54,158 bases of DNA from Saccharomonospora sp. CUA-673 (lineage in GTDB: Bacteria > Actinomycetota > Actinomycetes > Mycobacteriales > Pseudonocardiaceae): positions 1-54,158 of the forward strand of contig NZ_MKKE01000028.1 in NCBI RefSeq assembly GCF_001942305.1, given 5' to 3'. The translations under genes were made by a program, and so were the position numbers. Positions within the stretch are counted from its first letter, which is position 1. The number at the start of each line of letters is the position of its first letter. The notes under the pieces were generated by a model. It saw only the letters and a program-made list of their open reading frames with translations. It had not been told where the DNA came from and ran no database searches. Below are positions 10,242 to 19,457 of this stretch, one piece after another.

Positions 10242-11900
10242 TCAGTTCCTGTCCATGGTCATGTACCGCATGAGCACTTCCTGCGTGGCGTCGGCACCGT
10301 CGACCTCACCGGTCAACCGGCCCGCCGCCATCGTGTAGATCCGATCGCACATCCCGAGCAGTTCGGGAAGTTCGGACGAGATGAACAGCACGGCCTTGCC
10401 CTGCGCGGCCAGCTCCTCGATCACGGTGTAGATCTCGAACTTCGACCCGACGTCGATGCCGCGCGTCGGTTCGTCGAGGATCAGCACCTCCGGTCCGGTG
10501 TGGATCCACCTGCTCAGCACGACCTTCTGCTGATTGCCGCCGCTGAGCCGTTCCACCGGCTCGAACACGGTCGGCGTCTTGATGTTCATCGACTTCCGGT
10601 AGTGCTCGGCGACCCGCTGCTCCTTGTGCTCGTCGACGGCTCCGTGGCGCGTGAGCCCGGGCAGCGAGGTGAGCGAGATGTTGCGGTGCACCGTGTCGAT
10701 GAGGTTGAGGCCGAACGTCTTGCGGTCCTCGGTGACGTAGGCGACGCCGGACCCGATCGCCTCCGGCACGGTCCGCGTCCGCACGGGATTCCCGTTCACC
10801 GCAACGGTTCCGCCCTCGTACACCCCGTAGCTGCGGCCGAACACGTTCATCGCCAGTTCGGTCCGGCCCGCGCCCATCAGTCCGGCGATGCCGACGATCT
10901 CGCCGCGGCGCACGGTGAGCGACACGTCGTCGACGACCTTCCGCGGTTCGACGGGGTGGCGCACCGTCCAGCCGGACACCTCGAACGCGACCTCGCCGGC
11001 GCCGTCCCCCTCGTAGGGGCGGCGTTCGGGGAAGCGGCTGTCGAGGTCGCGGCCAACCATGCCGCGAATGATGCGGTCCTCGGACAGCTCCGGCTCCGCG
11101 TCGGGCGTCTGCCGCACGCGCAGGGTCTCGACGCTGCGGCCGTCGCGCAGGATCGTCACCGAATCGGCGATCCTGCGGATCTCCTCGAGCTTGTGCGAGA
11201 TGACGATGCAGGCGATGCCCTGATCGCGCAGGTCCAACATGAGCTGCAGGAGGTTGTCGCTGTCCTCCTCGTTCAACGCGGCCGTCGGCTCGTCGAGGAT
11301 GAGCAGGCTCACCTCCTTCGACAGCGCCTTGGCGATCTCGACGAGCTGCTGCTTGCCCACGCCGAGCTCGGCCACCCGGGTACCCGGGTTGTCCGGGAGT
11401 CCGACGCGGCGAAGCAGGCGCGCCGAGTCCCGCAACGTGGCGCCCCAGTTGATGACCCCGCGGGACGCCTGCTCGTTGCCGAGGAAGATGTTCTCCGCCA
11501 CCGACAGTTCGGGCACGAGCGCCAGTTCCTGGTGGATGATGACGATGCCGTGCCGTTCGCTCTCGGCGATGTCCCGGAACGCGACGGGCTCGCCCTCGAA
11601 CCGGATCTCCCCGTCGTAGCTGCCGTGCGGATGCACCCCGCTGAGAACCTTCATCAGCGTCGACTTGCCGGCACCGTTCTCCCCGCACACCGCGTGGATC
11701 TCGCCCGCGCCGACGACGAGGTCCACCCCGGACAGCGCCGTGACCCCGGGGAAGGTCTTCGTGATCCCGCGCATCTCCAGCACCGGGCCGTCATCGCCGT
11801 CGGCGGCTTCGGCCGGTGCCGTGTCTGCCGGCGCGGTGTCTGCCGGTGCCGTGTCGGCCGGTTCGGTCTCGGCGGGTTCGGTCTCGTCGGTCGCCGTCAT
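10242..11900 (-). CDS. mmsA: Multiple monosaccharide ABC transporter ATP-binding protein
   Basis: 552 aa with two ATPase cassettes, as in RbsA/GguA. Cassette 1 has Walker [17 protein letters not shown] and Walker [16 protein letters not shown]. Cassette 2 has the degenerate Walker A typical of this group ([16 protein letters not shown]), signature [14 protein letters not shown] and Walker [15 protein letters not shown]. An unusual acidic, Pro/Ala-rich leader of about 38 residues is made of pentad repeats (T-E/D-P/T-A-x), encoded by 15-bp repeats at 11815-11880. ATG 11900 overlaps the binding-protein stop (ATGA). Confidence 0.95.
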   Translation of the reverse strand: MTATDETEPAETEPADTAPADTAPADTAPAEAADGDDGPVLEMRGITKTFPGVTALSGVDLVVGAGEIHAVCGENGAGKSTLMKVLSGVHPHGSYDGEIRFEGEPVAFRDIAESERHGIVIIHQELALVPELSVAENIFLGNEQASRGVINWGATLRDSARLLRRVGLPDNPGTRVAELGVGKQQLVEIAKALSKEVSLLILDEPTAALNEEDSDNLLQLMLDLRDQGIACIVISHKLEEIRRIADSVTILRDGRSVETLRVRQTPDAEPELSEDRIIRGMVGRDLDSRFPERRPYEGDGAGEVAFEVSGWTVRHPVEPRKVVDDVSLTVRRGEIVGIAGLMGAGRTELAMNVFGRSYGVYEGGTVAVNGNPVRTRTVPEAIGSGVAYVTEDRKTFGLNLIDTVHRNISLTSLPGLTRHGAVDEHKEQRVAEHYRKSMNIKTPTVFEPVERLSGGNQQKVVLSRWIHTGPEVLILDEPTRGIDVGSKFEIYTVIEELAAQGKAVLFISSELPELLGMCDRIYTMAAGRLTGEVDGADATQEVLMRYMTMDRN

Positions 11901-13027
11901 CCGATCTGCCCTGCCGTGTAGTAGCCCTCGTCGACGAGGAGCTGCGTGTTGGACTCGTCGATGCTCACCGGGTCCAGCAGGTAGGCCGGCACGACCTTCG
12001 GGCCGTTGTCGTAGTCGGTCGTGTTGTTGAACTCCGGCTCGCCGCCGGTGAGCAGCGCGTCGGCGATCTGCACCGCGCGGTCGGCGAGTTTGCGGGTGTC
12101 CTTGAAGACGGTCTGCCGCTGTTGGCCCGCGTTGATCGACTTGACCGAGGCGAGTTCGGCGTCCTGTCCCGTGACGATCGGGTAAGGCTGGTTCGCGCCG
12201 CCGTACCCGGAGCTGCGCAGCGCGGAGATGATGCCGAGCGAGATGCCGTCGTACGGCGAGAGCACCGCGTCGACCTCGGCGTTGCCGTAGTGCCTGCTCA
12301 GCAGGTCGTCCATCCGGCGCTGCGCGGTGCCGCCGTCCCAGCGCAACGTGGTCGCCTGGTTCATGCGCGTCTGTCCACTGCCGACCTCGAGCTGGCCGCT
12401 CTCCATATAGGGCCGCAGCGCCGACATGGCCCCGTTCCAGAAGAACTGGGTGTTGTTGTCGTCGGGCGAACCGGCGAACAGTTCGATGTTGAACGTCTCG
12501 TTCGGGTTCTGCTCGAGTTCGAGCGCATCGACGATGTACTGGCCCTGCAGCCGGCCGACGCGTTCGTTGTCGAACGAGGCGTAGGCGTCGACGTGTTCGG
12601 TGCCCATGATCAGCCGGTCGTAGGCGATCACCTGGGTTCCCTGCTGCTCGGCCTGCTCCAGGACGTTCGTCAGCGCCGCACCGTCGACGGCCGCGACCAC
12701 CAGCAGCGCATGGCCCTGGGTGATCATGTTCTCGACCTGGGCGATCTGGTTCTCGACCTTGTCGTCGGCGTACTGCAGATCGGTCTGGTAGCCGGCTTCC
12801 TCGAACGACTCGGCCATGTTCTCGCCGTCGGCGATCCAGCGTTCGGACGATTTCGTCGGCATGGCCAGGCCGACGGTCGCCCCTTTGCCGCCCTCCGGTT
12901 GGTAGCGGCTGCCACCGCGCGCCTCCTGGCCACAGCCGGCCAGTGTCACCACGAGCGCGACGGCCATCGCGGTGGCGGACACGACCGTCGCCACGCTGCG
13001 ACCGCCGTGCCTCACACGTTTGCGCAT
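11897..13027 (-). CDS. chvE: Monosaccharide ABC transporter substrate-binding lipoprotein (ChvE family)
   Basis: 376 aa. A lipoprotein signal peptide ([12 protein letters not shown]..., hydrophobic core, VTLAGC lipobox) is followed by the type I periplasmic-binding fold: [54 protein letters not shown] and [18 protein letters not shown]. It captures the sugar outside the membrane for MmsAB. ATG 13027 has a strong AAAGGAG site whose downstream bases form the stop of the preceding gene, so coupling is tight. The mature N-terminus is Gly/Gln-rich, which is ordinary for actinobacterial lipoproteins. Confidence 0.93.
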   Translation of the reverse strand: MRKRVRHGGRSVATVVSATAMAVALVVTLAGCGQEARGGSRYQPEGGKGATVGLAMPTKSSERWIADGENMAESFEEAGYQTDLQYADDKVENQIAQVENMITQGHALLVVAAVDGAALTNVLEQAEQQGTQVIAYDRLIMGTEHVDAYASFDNERVGRLQGQYIVDALELEQNPNETFNIELFAGSPDDNNTQFFWNGAMSALRPYMESGQLEVGSGQTRMNQATTLRWDGGTAQRRMDDLLSRHYGNAEVDAVLSPYDGISLGIISALRSSGYGGANQPYPIVTGQDAELASVKSINAGQQRQTVFKDTRKLADRAVQIADALLTGGEPEFNNTTDYDNGPKVVPAYLLDPVSIDESNTQLLVDEGYYTAGQIG

Positions 13028-13029
13028 GA

Positions 13030-14006
13030 TCAACTCCTTTCGGGTACGGGGAACCTCGTGAGCGGTCCGGGGGCGCGCGAGCCGAGCGGCGACATACCGC
13101 CGTCGGCCCCGTGCCGGGCGAGCAGGTCGAGGGCGAGCCGGCCGCGTCGCACGCGTTCCCGCGCGGTGTCGAGCGCGGTGTCGCGCAGCTGCCCGCCGTA
13201 GGGGTAGATGCCGGGTGCGTTGCTGAGGCCGAACTTCAGGTACAGCGGGGCTCCGCGCCGGACGAACTCGGCCGCGTCGTACATACGCACGTAGCCGCCG
13301 AGGTCGTCGGGCGCCTCCAGGTACAGGTCCATGGGTGCGCGCGACGCGCGGCGGATCTCGGTGAGCTGGTCGAGGCCGAGGTCGGAGGGGATGTTCACCG
13401 AATCGGCGCCGAGCCCTTCCCACACCGCGTACGCCGCGGGATTCACCGGTCCGACGAGCGCGGAGACCTTGAACGTCGTGTCCGCAGGCACCGTTCCGTT
13501 CTCCCGCAGCCGGTGCAGGGTCCACAGCACGCCCTCGTCGGCGATCAGGAGGCAGCGCACGCCGAGTTCGGTCGCCCGCACCGCGTCCTCGACGCAGCCG
13601 GCGAGCGCGGCGTGCCCGCGGGCGCGCAGGCCGCCGCCGCCCGAAGCCGTGCGCGTGGCCGCGCCGATGTCCCACGTGCCGCGCGGTCCGGTGAACAGGC
13701 ACAGTTCGACGTCGCGTTCGGCGCACGCCTCGACCATCTCGGTGATCTCGCGTCGGTGAGCATCCACACGCCGCTGCCCTGGCTGACCCGGTGCACGGGC
13801 ACGTCCAGCCGGGTGGCCTCCTTGAACACGGTCGCCAGCGCCTCGGGTCCCTCGACGGACGGGATCTCCGTGCGCCAGGTGCCGCCGTCGGGGAACGTGT
13901 GCGCCGAGCCGTCCGCCGGATCCGGCGCGGGGACGCCCAGGCCGAGTGGCGCCAGTGCGCCCTCGGCCGGTCTGCGGGGGCCGCGGGGCCGATTCGGTGC
14001 CGTCAT
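13030..14006 (-). CDS. U32-peptidase-like TIM-barrel protein (one apparent frameshift)
   Basis: The N-terminal frame from ATG 14006 (AGAAGGAG upstream) reaches [18 protein letters not shown]. The second frame continues [32 protein letters not shown] and ends at 13030. They join near 13750 if one base is restored; the 977-nt span is one short of a multiple of three. The barrel-like segments ([52 protein letters not shown]) resemble U32-family proteins found in sugar-acid loci, but I see no proven catalytic motif. It lies 20 nt after the dehydrogenase gene and 2 nt before chvE. An aldolase-like role in cleaving the keto-deoxy acid is possible but unproven. Confidence 0.5.
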
Positions 14007-14026
14007 GGAACTCCTTCTGCCGGGTG

Positions 14027-15046
14027 TCAGGGCATGAGCAGGACCTTGCCGACCGCCGGGTCGCCGGAGCCGGCGAGCGCGATCGCCTCGTCGGCCCGTT
14101 CCAGCGGCAACCGGTGGGTGATCAGCGGTTCGGTCCGAAGTAGACCGATGCGGTACGCGCGGACCGCGTGCGCCCAGGCGCGCGGCGGGGCGCCGAACAC
14201 GGTCCGCACGTCGAGCCTGCGCACGACGAGGTCCGTCGGGTCGAGACCCGCCGCACCATCGGCGGGGATGCCGGTGAGCACGAGGCGTCCGCCGCGGCGC
14301 AGCAGCGACGCCGCCGTCACGGCCGACGTCGACGCCCCTGCGGTCTCGACCACGACGTCGAAGCGGCCGGCGAGCTCGTCCAGCGGATCGTCCTTGGTGT
14401 GGAAGGAATCCGCGCCGAGTTCCAGCGCGAGTGCGCCGCGCTGCGGACCGCCGCCGATCATCAGCAGCTCCGCGGGCGAGGCCGCCGCCAGCAGCTGCAG
14501 CGCCGTCAGGCCGAGGGTTCCGTCGCCGACGACCGCGATGCGCTCACCGGCCGCCGGTTCGGCCGCCAACACCGCCGCGGCGCTGCATGCCGCGGGTTCC
14601 AGCAACGCGGCGCCTGCGAGGTCGGCGTCGTCGGGCAACACGTGCACCAGCCGTGCGGGCAGGGTCACCGCGGAGGCCATGGCGCCAGGGCTCGTGAAGC
14701 CCGTCTCGTCGTAGCCGGCCGTGCACAGGGTCGGATCGCCGTCCCGGCACCGCTCGCACGTCTGGCAGTTGCGAAAGCCCTCCGCGACGACCTTGCGCCC
14801 GACAAGGCCGGGATCGACCCCGGCACCGACGGCCTCGACGACACCGGCCCACTCGTGGCCGGGCGTCACTGGGTAACGCACGTACTCGGCGGGCCGGGTG
14901 CCGGCGAACAGTTCCCGGTCGCTGCCGCAGAGCCCGCACGCATGCACGCGCGCGAGCACCTCACCCTCGCCGGGGGCGGCGGGTTCGTCGTCGACCACCC
15001 GGACGCTGCCCGGGGCGTCGACGACGACCGCGCGGCCGGAGGTCAC
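14027..15046 (-). CDS. Zinc-dependent alcohol/sugar dehydrogenase (MDR family)
   Basis: 339 aa medium-chain dehydrogenase. Catalytic zinc ligands: Cys in HACGLCGSD, His-Glu in VTPGHEWAGVV, and the later Glu in LLEPAACS. The structural zinc loop is CQTCERCRDGDPTLC. The NAD(P) Rossmann motif appears as VVGDGTLGLTALQLL. GTG 15046 overlaps the dehydratase stop by 4 nt; the in-frame upstream start at 15088 lies inside the dehydratase gene and is rejected. In context it likely oxidises the imported sugar or a hydroxy-acid intermediate. Resemblance to sorbitol, threonine or galactitol dehydrogenases is only general. Confidence 0.88.
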   Translation of the reverse strand: MTSGRAVVVDAPGSVRVVDDEPAAPGEGEVLARVHACGLCGSDRELFAGTRPAEYVRYPVTPGHEWAGVVEAVGAGVDPGLVGRKVVAEGFRNCQTCERCRDGDPTLCTAGYDETGFTSPGAMASAVTLPARLVHVLPDDADLAGAALLEPAACSAAAVLAAEPAAGERIAVVGDGTLGLTALQLLAAASPAELLMIGGGPQRGALALELGADSFHTKDDPLDELAGRFDVVVETAGASTSAVTAASLLRRGGRLVLTGIPADGAAGLDPTDLVVRRLDVRTVFGAPPRAWAHAVRAYRIGLLRTEPLITHRLPLERADEAIALAGSGDPAVGKVLLMP

Positions 15047-16198
15047 GACGCACCCGTCGGGTCGCGCTTCTCCCACCCTTCGGCCCACAGGTCGAAATGT
15101 GCGCGCTGCTGCGGGAACTCCGCCGCCGCGTCGGTGTCGAGTTCCACGCCGAGGCCCGGTTCGGTCGGCAACGCGAAGTAGCCGTCGACGACCTTCGGTG
15201 CGCCCCGGACGACGCGGGCGATCTCGGCGTCGGCGAAGTCGTTGAAGTGCTCCAGGATCTTGAAGTTCGGCGTGCAGCCTGCCACCTGCAGCGAGGCCGC
15301 GGTGAGCACCGAACCGCCGACGTTGTGCGGCGCGACGAGCATGTAGTGCGTCTCGGCCGTGGCGGCGAGCTTGCGGGTCTCCGAGATCCCGCCCAGGTGG
15401 CCGACGTCCGGTTGGAGGATGTCGACGGCCTGCGAGTCGAACAGCTCGCGGAACTCGATGCGGTCGTGGATGCGTTCACCCGTGGCGATGGGCGCGTCGA
15501 CCTTCGCCGCGACCTTCTCCAGTGCCTTGAGGTTCTCGGGCGGCACCGGCTCCTCGATCCACGCGGGCTTGTACGGCGCGAGTTCGCGCGCCAGCCGCAC
15601 CGCCGTGGCCGGGCTGAACCTGCCGTGCATCTCGAGCATCAGCTCGCACTCGTCGCCGATGGCGTCGCGTACGGCCTCGATCAGCGAGACGGCGTAGTTC
15701 GTCGCGTCGTGGTCGAGTTCGAGATATCCGGTGCCGAACGGGTCGATCTTCACGCCCGGTAGCCGCGTTCGACGACGGTGCGTGCCGCCGCGTGGTAGGC
15801 TCCGGCGTCCGTTCGGTGGTGTACCAACCGTTCGCGTACGCCTTGACTCGATCCGTGACCTTGCCGCCGAGCAACTGCCACACCGGGACGCCGAGCGCCT
15901 TGCCCTTGATGTCCCAACACGCCATCTCGACGCACGCGATGCCGGACATGACGATCTCGCCCGCCCTGCCGAAGTCGCCGTACTTCATGCGGCGCACCAG
16001 GTCCTCGATCGCGAACGGGTCGGAGCCGGCGATGTGGTTGGCCTCCGCCTCGCGCAGGTATCCGCGTAACGCCTCGGTGTGGCCCAACATGCGCGTCTCG
16101 CCGACACCCGTCAGCCCGTCGTCGGTGTGGACCTGTACGTACGTCAGGTTCCGCCACGGCGTCCCGACGACATGCGTACTGATTCCGGTGATCTTCAC
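15043..16198 (-). CDS. Mandelate racemase/muconate lactonizing family dehydratase (two apparent frameshifts)
   Basis: Enolase-superfamily enzyme, likely dehydrating an aldonate or aldarate to a 2-keto-3-deoxy acid. N-terminal capping domain: VKITGISTHVVGTPWRNLTYV to YANGWYTTERTPE. The barrel has metal ligands Glu in LMLEMHGRF, Glu in WIEEPVPPEN and Glu in ATGERIHDR, then DILQPDVGHLGG and the His of VAPHNVGG. Three frames must be joined: TERTPE to AYHAAARTVVERGYRA near 15805-15815, then to KIDPFGTGYLEL near 15755. Each step needs one restored base (for example GAGGCC read as GAGCC). The corrected product is about 385 aa. GTG 16198 has GGAG 8 nt upstream. First gene of the six-gene operon. Confidence 0.85.
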
Positions 16199-16245
16199 AA
16201 GCACACTCCGCTGTGTGTTGGAGAGCTCCAGTTGCTGAGAGCTGT

Positions 16246-16280
16246 GTTCGATATTTCGGACACCGTTCGATATGCAGATC
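16246..16280 (-). promoter_or_regulatory. Tandem IclR-type operators at the dehydratase operon promoter
   Basis: On the + strand GTTCGATATTTCGGAC (16246-16261) and GTTCGATATGCAGATC (16265-16280), again 19 bp start to start. Their complements, GTCCGAAATATCGAAC and the weaker GATCTGCATATCGAAC, align with the pair at 7274-7308. They lie 48-82 nt upstream of the dehydratase start, where a repressor would overlap the promoter. Confidence 0.7.
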
Positions 16281-16403
16281 AAATCTAGGGCGTCACCCGT
16301 CCGGGTGTCAATGCGCTGCCCCGGCGACGAACCCGGGCGCACACGCAGGCGGGGTGCGCACCCGTCCCGGTGCGCACCCCGCCCTTCCGCGTGCCGGCCG
16401 CCG

Positions 16404-17048
16404 TCAGTCGCGGCGGATGCGGGCCAGCCAGGCCGGCAGCTCGACGGTGTCGCCGACGGCGACACCCAACGCCTCGGCGTGCTCGGCGACGACGGCCTCG
16501 CCGCGGTAGCGCGACGCGGCCAATTCCTCGATCGTCCAGCCGTCGGTGAAGGCCTCGCGGATCGCGGTGTCCCGGATGATCGGCCCGAACGCCGGCTCCC
16601 CGGTGTCGGCCAGCGCCAGCAGGTGGACAACCCCACCCGGCCGGAGCAGCCGGTGCAGCACCTCGGCATAGCGGCGCTGGGCCGCGGCCGGGAACACGTG
16701 GAACAGGGCGCTGTCGACCACGGTGTCGAAACGGCCGTCGTAGTCCTCGTCGAGCGCGAACACGTCGGCGACCGCGAACTCGGCCGCGACGCCCCGGTCG
16801 GCCGCCGCGCGGCGCGCCCGGTCGACGGCGCCGGTGGCGAAGTCGATGCCGAGCACGTCGTACCCGCGGGTCGTCAGCAGCATCGTGTGCTCCCCGGTGC
16901 CGCAGCCCGCGTCGAGGACGCTGCCCCGGATGCGGCCGTCCCGTTCGAGCGCCACCACCGCGGGTTGCGGCTCGCCGATCACCCACCCCGTCGACCCGTC
17001 CGCGTACGCCTGCTCGAACTGTGTGCTCTCGATCGTCTGCTCGGTCAT
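16404..17048 (-). CDS. Class I SAM-dependent methyltransferase
   Basis: 214 aa. Motif I is VLDAGCGTGEHTMLL, the acidic motif II is VLGIDFATGAVDRARR, then VADVFALD and VVDSALFHVFP with LLRPGGVVHLLAL. This is the compact Methyltransf_25-type core, with no accessory domain to suggest a substrate. ATG 17048 with GAGGGG upstream; the longer frame from 17093 lacks a site. Monocistronic on the - strand, divergent from the carboxypeptidase gene. Confidence 0.88.
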   Translation of the reverse strand: MTEQTIESTQFEQAYADGSTGWVIGEPQPAVVALERDGRIRGSVLDAGCGTGEHTMLLTTRGYDVLGIDFATGAVDRARRAAADRGVAAEFAVADVFALDEDYDGRFDTVVDSALFHVFPAAAQRRYAEVLHRLLRPGGVVHLLALADTGEPAFGPIIRDTAIREAFTDGWTIEELAASRYRGEAVVAEHAEALGVAVGDTVELPAWLARIRRD

Positions 17049-17201
17049 ACCTGTTGTCCCCTCTCGTCCCCGGCCCTGCCGGTGGTGCCGCACTCACGGC
17101 ATGACCCGAGCGTCATTGCTCGACCGCGCTGGAGGTCAAGTGGTAAACCGGCACGACTTCCGTCGGTTGCCCTCCGCGGGCTGCGGGACCAGCCTGATCA
17201 C

Positions 17202-18458
17202 ATGCGGATGACACGTCGAACACTCAGCGTCACAGCAGGCGCGCTGCTTCTGCTGGCCACCGCGGCGCCGGCGGGTGCGCAGGCGCCCACGGACACCGCC
17301 GGCGAGCGCGGCGTCTACGAGATCACGGCCACCGGCGACGACCGACACGCACTGGCCCGTTCGGGCGTGGACGTGCTGGGCTCGAGCGGCGAGACGATCA
17401 CCGTCGTCGCGAACCCCGCACAGGCCCGGCAGCTGGAGGCGGCCGACGTCGACCTCACCCACGTCGGCGACTTCGACGAGCTGCTCGCCGAGCGCAACCC
17501 CGAGGTGTCGGACCCGAGAGCCGCCGCCGACGAGTTCCCCGAGGGCGACGAGGCCTTCCACACCTACGACCAGCTCACCGAGGTCCTGGAGACCGCGGCG
17601 GCGGACCACTCCGACATCGTGGAGCTCTCCGACGTCGGCGAGACCCACGAGGGCCGCACGATCCCGCTGGTGAAGATCAGCGGCGGGTCCGATGCCGACA
17701 AGCCCGAGGCGCTGTTCACGTGCAACCAGCACGCGCGCGAACACCTCACCACGGAGATGTGCCTGCACATCGTCGAGCGCTTCACCGACGGCTACGGCAC
17801 CGACGAGACCGTGACCGAGTTCGTCGACTCCCGCGAGATCTGGGTGATCCCGACGGTCAACCCGGACGGTGCGACCTACGACATCTCCGGCGGCCAGTAC
17901 CAGGGCTGGCGGAAGAACCGCCAGCACCAGGGCACCGACCTCAACCGCAACTGGGGCTACGAATGGGGCTGCTGCGGCGGTTCCAGCGGAAGCCCCACCT
18001 CGGACACCTACCGCGGCACCGAGGCGTTCTCCGCCCCGGAGACCACGGCGGTGAAGAACTTCGTCGACTCCCGGGTCGTCGACGGTGAGCAGCAGATCAA
18101 GACGCACATCGACTTCCACACCTACGGCGAGCTCGTCCTGTGGCCGTTCGGGCACACGACCGACGAGACCACCGAGGACATGACCGAGGAGCAGGCGCAG
18201 CGCTTCCAGCAGGTCGGCACGGAGATGGCCGAGACCAACGGCTACACGCCGCAGCAGTCGAGCGATCTCTACATCACCGACGGCGACATCAACGGCTGGA
18301 TGTGGGGCGAGCACAACATCCTGAGCTTCACGTTCGAGATGTACCCCGGCAGCGGCGGCGGTCTCGACGGGTTCTACCCGGGCGCCGAGCACATCGAACC
18401 GGAGACCCAGCGCAACGACGAGGCGGTCGACATCGCCCTCCGCGAGGCGGGCGCGTAA
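17202..18458 (+). CDS. Secreted M14 family zinc carboxypeptidase
   Basis: 418 aa. Sec signal peptide (MRMTRRTLSVTAGALLLLAT, cleavage near AGA-QA), a propeptide-like region to about residue 120, then the M14 domain. Zinc and catalytic motifs are all present: NQHAREHLTTEM (H and E ligands), IPTVNPDGATY, WRKNRQ and LNRNWGYEW, HIDFHTYGELVLWPFG (third His ligand) and the catalytic Glu in FTFEMYPGSG. Removes C-terminal residues from extracellular peptides. ATG 17202, or 17208 six nucleotides later. A strong hairpin follows the stop. Confidence 0.93.
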   Translation: MRMTRRTLSVTAGALLLLATAAPAGAQAPTDTAGERGVYEITATGDDRHALARSGVDVLGSSGETITVVANPAQARQLEAADVDLTHVGDFDELLAERNPEVSDPRAAADEFPEGDEAFHTYDQLTEVLETAAADHSDIVELSDVGETHEGRTIPLVKISGGSDADKPEALFTCNQHAREHLTTEMCLHIVERFTDGYGTDETVTEFVDSREIWVIPTVNPDGATYDISGGQYQGWRKNRQHQGTDLNRNWGYEWGCCGGSSGSPTSDTYRGTEAFSAPETTAVKNFVDSRVVDGEQQIKTHIDFHTYGELVLWPFGHTTDETTEDMTEEQAQRFQQVGTEMAETNGYTPQQSSDLYITDGDINGWMWGEHNILSFTFEMYPGSGGGLDGFYPGAEHIEPETQRNDEAVDIALREAGA

Positions 18459-18467
18459 CAGCGCACC

Positions 18468-18500
18468 GGGTGGGGCGTACGGGGATCGTGCGCCCCACCC
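18468..18500. terminator. Bidirectional hairpin terminator
   Basis: GGGTGGGGCG (18468-18477) pairs with CGCCCCACCC (18491-18500) across a 13-nt loop. It sits between the convergent carboxypeptidase and AHSA1 genes. There is no long T-run, as is usual in high-GC actinobacteria. Confidence 0.75.
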
Positions 18501-18513
18501 GCAAGGTCCACGG

Positions 18514-18972
18514 TCAGGACGGCGAGTTCTGCGAGTTCTGCGGGGGCATCCCGTCGAGGGTCGACCGCAGGACGTCGAGGCAGGTCTTCCAGCCGGTCGC
18601 GGTCTGCTCGGCCCACGGGTTGTCGGCGAAGGTGTGCACGAACGTCAGCACGGAGCCGGCGCCGTCGGGTTCCACCGTGAGCCGCAGGCGGTGCGCGCCG
18701 GTCTCGGCGTCGAACTCCGTGAAGGCGAGCACGCGCTCCGGTTCGAGTTCGGTGATCTCGGCGTAGAGATCGGTCGGCTCGCCGTCGGGGTCGCGGAAGC
18801 GGATGATCCCGCCGACGCGCAGGTCGAGCTCCTCGACCGGGAACGGGTACCAGGCCCCGAGGTGCTCCGGCTCGGTCAACGCCCTCCACAGTTTGGCGGG
18901 CGGATGCGGGAATCGGCGTTCGAACCGCAGCTCGATGTCGCCCTGGTCGGTCGTCCGTTGCGTGTCGGCCAC
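18514..18972 (-). CDS. AHSA1/SRPBCC family protein
   Basis: 152 aa helix-grip protein: IELRFERRFPHPPAKLWRALTEPEHLGAWYPF is the usual opening, and SVLTFVHTFADNPWAEQTATGWKTCLDVL the usual C-terminal helix. It starts 2 nt after the stop of the ArsR gene with AGGAG in the overlap. ArsR-AHSA1 pairs are common in actinobacteria; the ligand is unknown. Confidence 0.85.
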   Translation of the reverse strand: MADTQRTTDQGDIELRFERRFPHPPAKLWRALTEPEHLGAWYPFPVEELDLRVGGIIRFRDPDGEPTDLYAEITELEPERVLAFTEFDAETGAHRLRLTVEPDGAGSVLTFVHTFADNPWAEQTATGWKTCLDVLRSTLDGMPPQNSQNSPS

Positions 18973-18974
18973 GT

Positions 18975-19340
18975 CTACTCCTGGATCTCGGTCGCCCCGC
19001 CGGCCCGCTCGGGCTGGTCGGGCTGGTCAGGCTGGTCGGGCATCGTGTCGAGGTGGCGTTCGAGGGCGTCGAGACTGTCGGACCAGAGCCGCCGGTACGG
19101 CGCGAGCCACTCGTCGATCTCGGCCAGGGGTTCCGGCCGCAGCCGGTACCAGCGGCGCTGAGCGTCCTGGCGCACCGACACCAGGCCCGCCTCGCGCAGC
19201 ACCCGCAGATGCTTGGACACGGCCGGCTGCGTCAACGACAGCTCGCCGACCAGGTCGCCCACCAGGCGGTCCCGGGTCCGGAGCAGGTCGAGGATCTGCC
19301 GCCTGCGCGGTTCGGCCAGCACATCGAACGTAGTTGCCAC
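18975..19340 (-). CDS. ArsR family winged-helix regulator
   Basis: 121 aa. TTFDVLAEPRRRQILDLLRTRDRLVGDLVGELSLTQPAVSKHLRVLREAGLVSVRQDAQRRWYRL is a complete ArsR HTH with the SxH recognition helix; no metal-binding CxC is present, so a non-metal signal is likely. The C-terminus has a PDQPDQPDQPE repeat. GTG 19340 is preceded closely by TATATT, suggesting a leaderless transcript. It probably controls itself and the AHSA1 gene. Confidence 0.87.
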   Translation of the reverse strand: MATTFDVLAEPRRRQILDLLRTRDRLVGDLVGELSLTQPAVSKHLRVLREAGLVSVRQDAQRRWYRLRPEPLAEIDEWLAPYRRLWSDSLDALERHLDTMPDQPDQPDQPERAGGATEIQE

Positions 19341-19371
19341 CTGAGCAATATAACCCACTAGGCATGCAGAG

Positions 19372-19413
19372 GCGACGCGGAATGCCAACACGGCGACGTG
19401 GGGTGCTGACACG
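19372..19413 (+). repeat. 21-bp tandem repeat, locus B (2 units)
   Basis: Two units (19372-19392 and 19393-19413) of the GCGACG-N5-TGCYRACACG family, between the divergent arsR and antitoxin genes. The second unit is identical over all 21 bases to the complement of units at 27977-28018. Confidence 0.85.
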
Positions 19414-19417
19414 GCGC

Positions 19418-19451
19418 GTTGGCGCACGAATGCGCACGTGCGTGCTAGTAT
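19418..19451 (+). promoter_or_regulatory. Promoter/operator of the toxin-antitoxin pair
   Basis: A TAGTAT -10 lies 6 nt before the antitoxin ATG, so the mRNA is probably leaderless. Immediately upstream are the perfect palindrome CGCACGTGCG and a further GCGCACG copy, a plausible autoregulatory site for the antitoxin. Confidence 0.5.
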
Positions 19452-19457
19452 GGGTGC

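Noticed and set aside
13030..13767. U32-like gene starting at the GTG at 13767
   Set aside because: The upstream frame from 14006 has a strong ribosome site and leads directly into the conserved [11 protein letters not shown] segment, so a missing base explains the data better.
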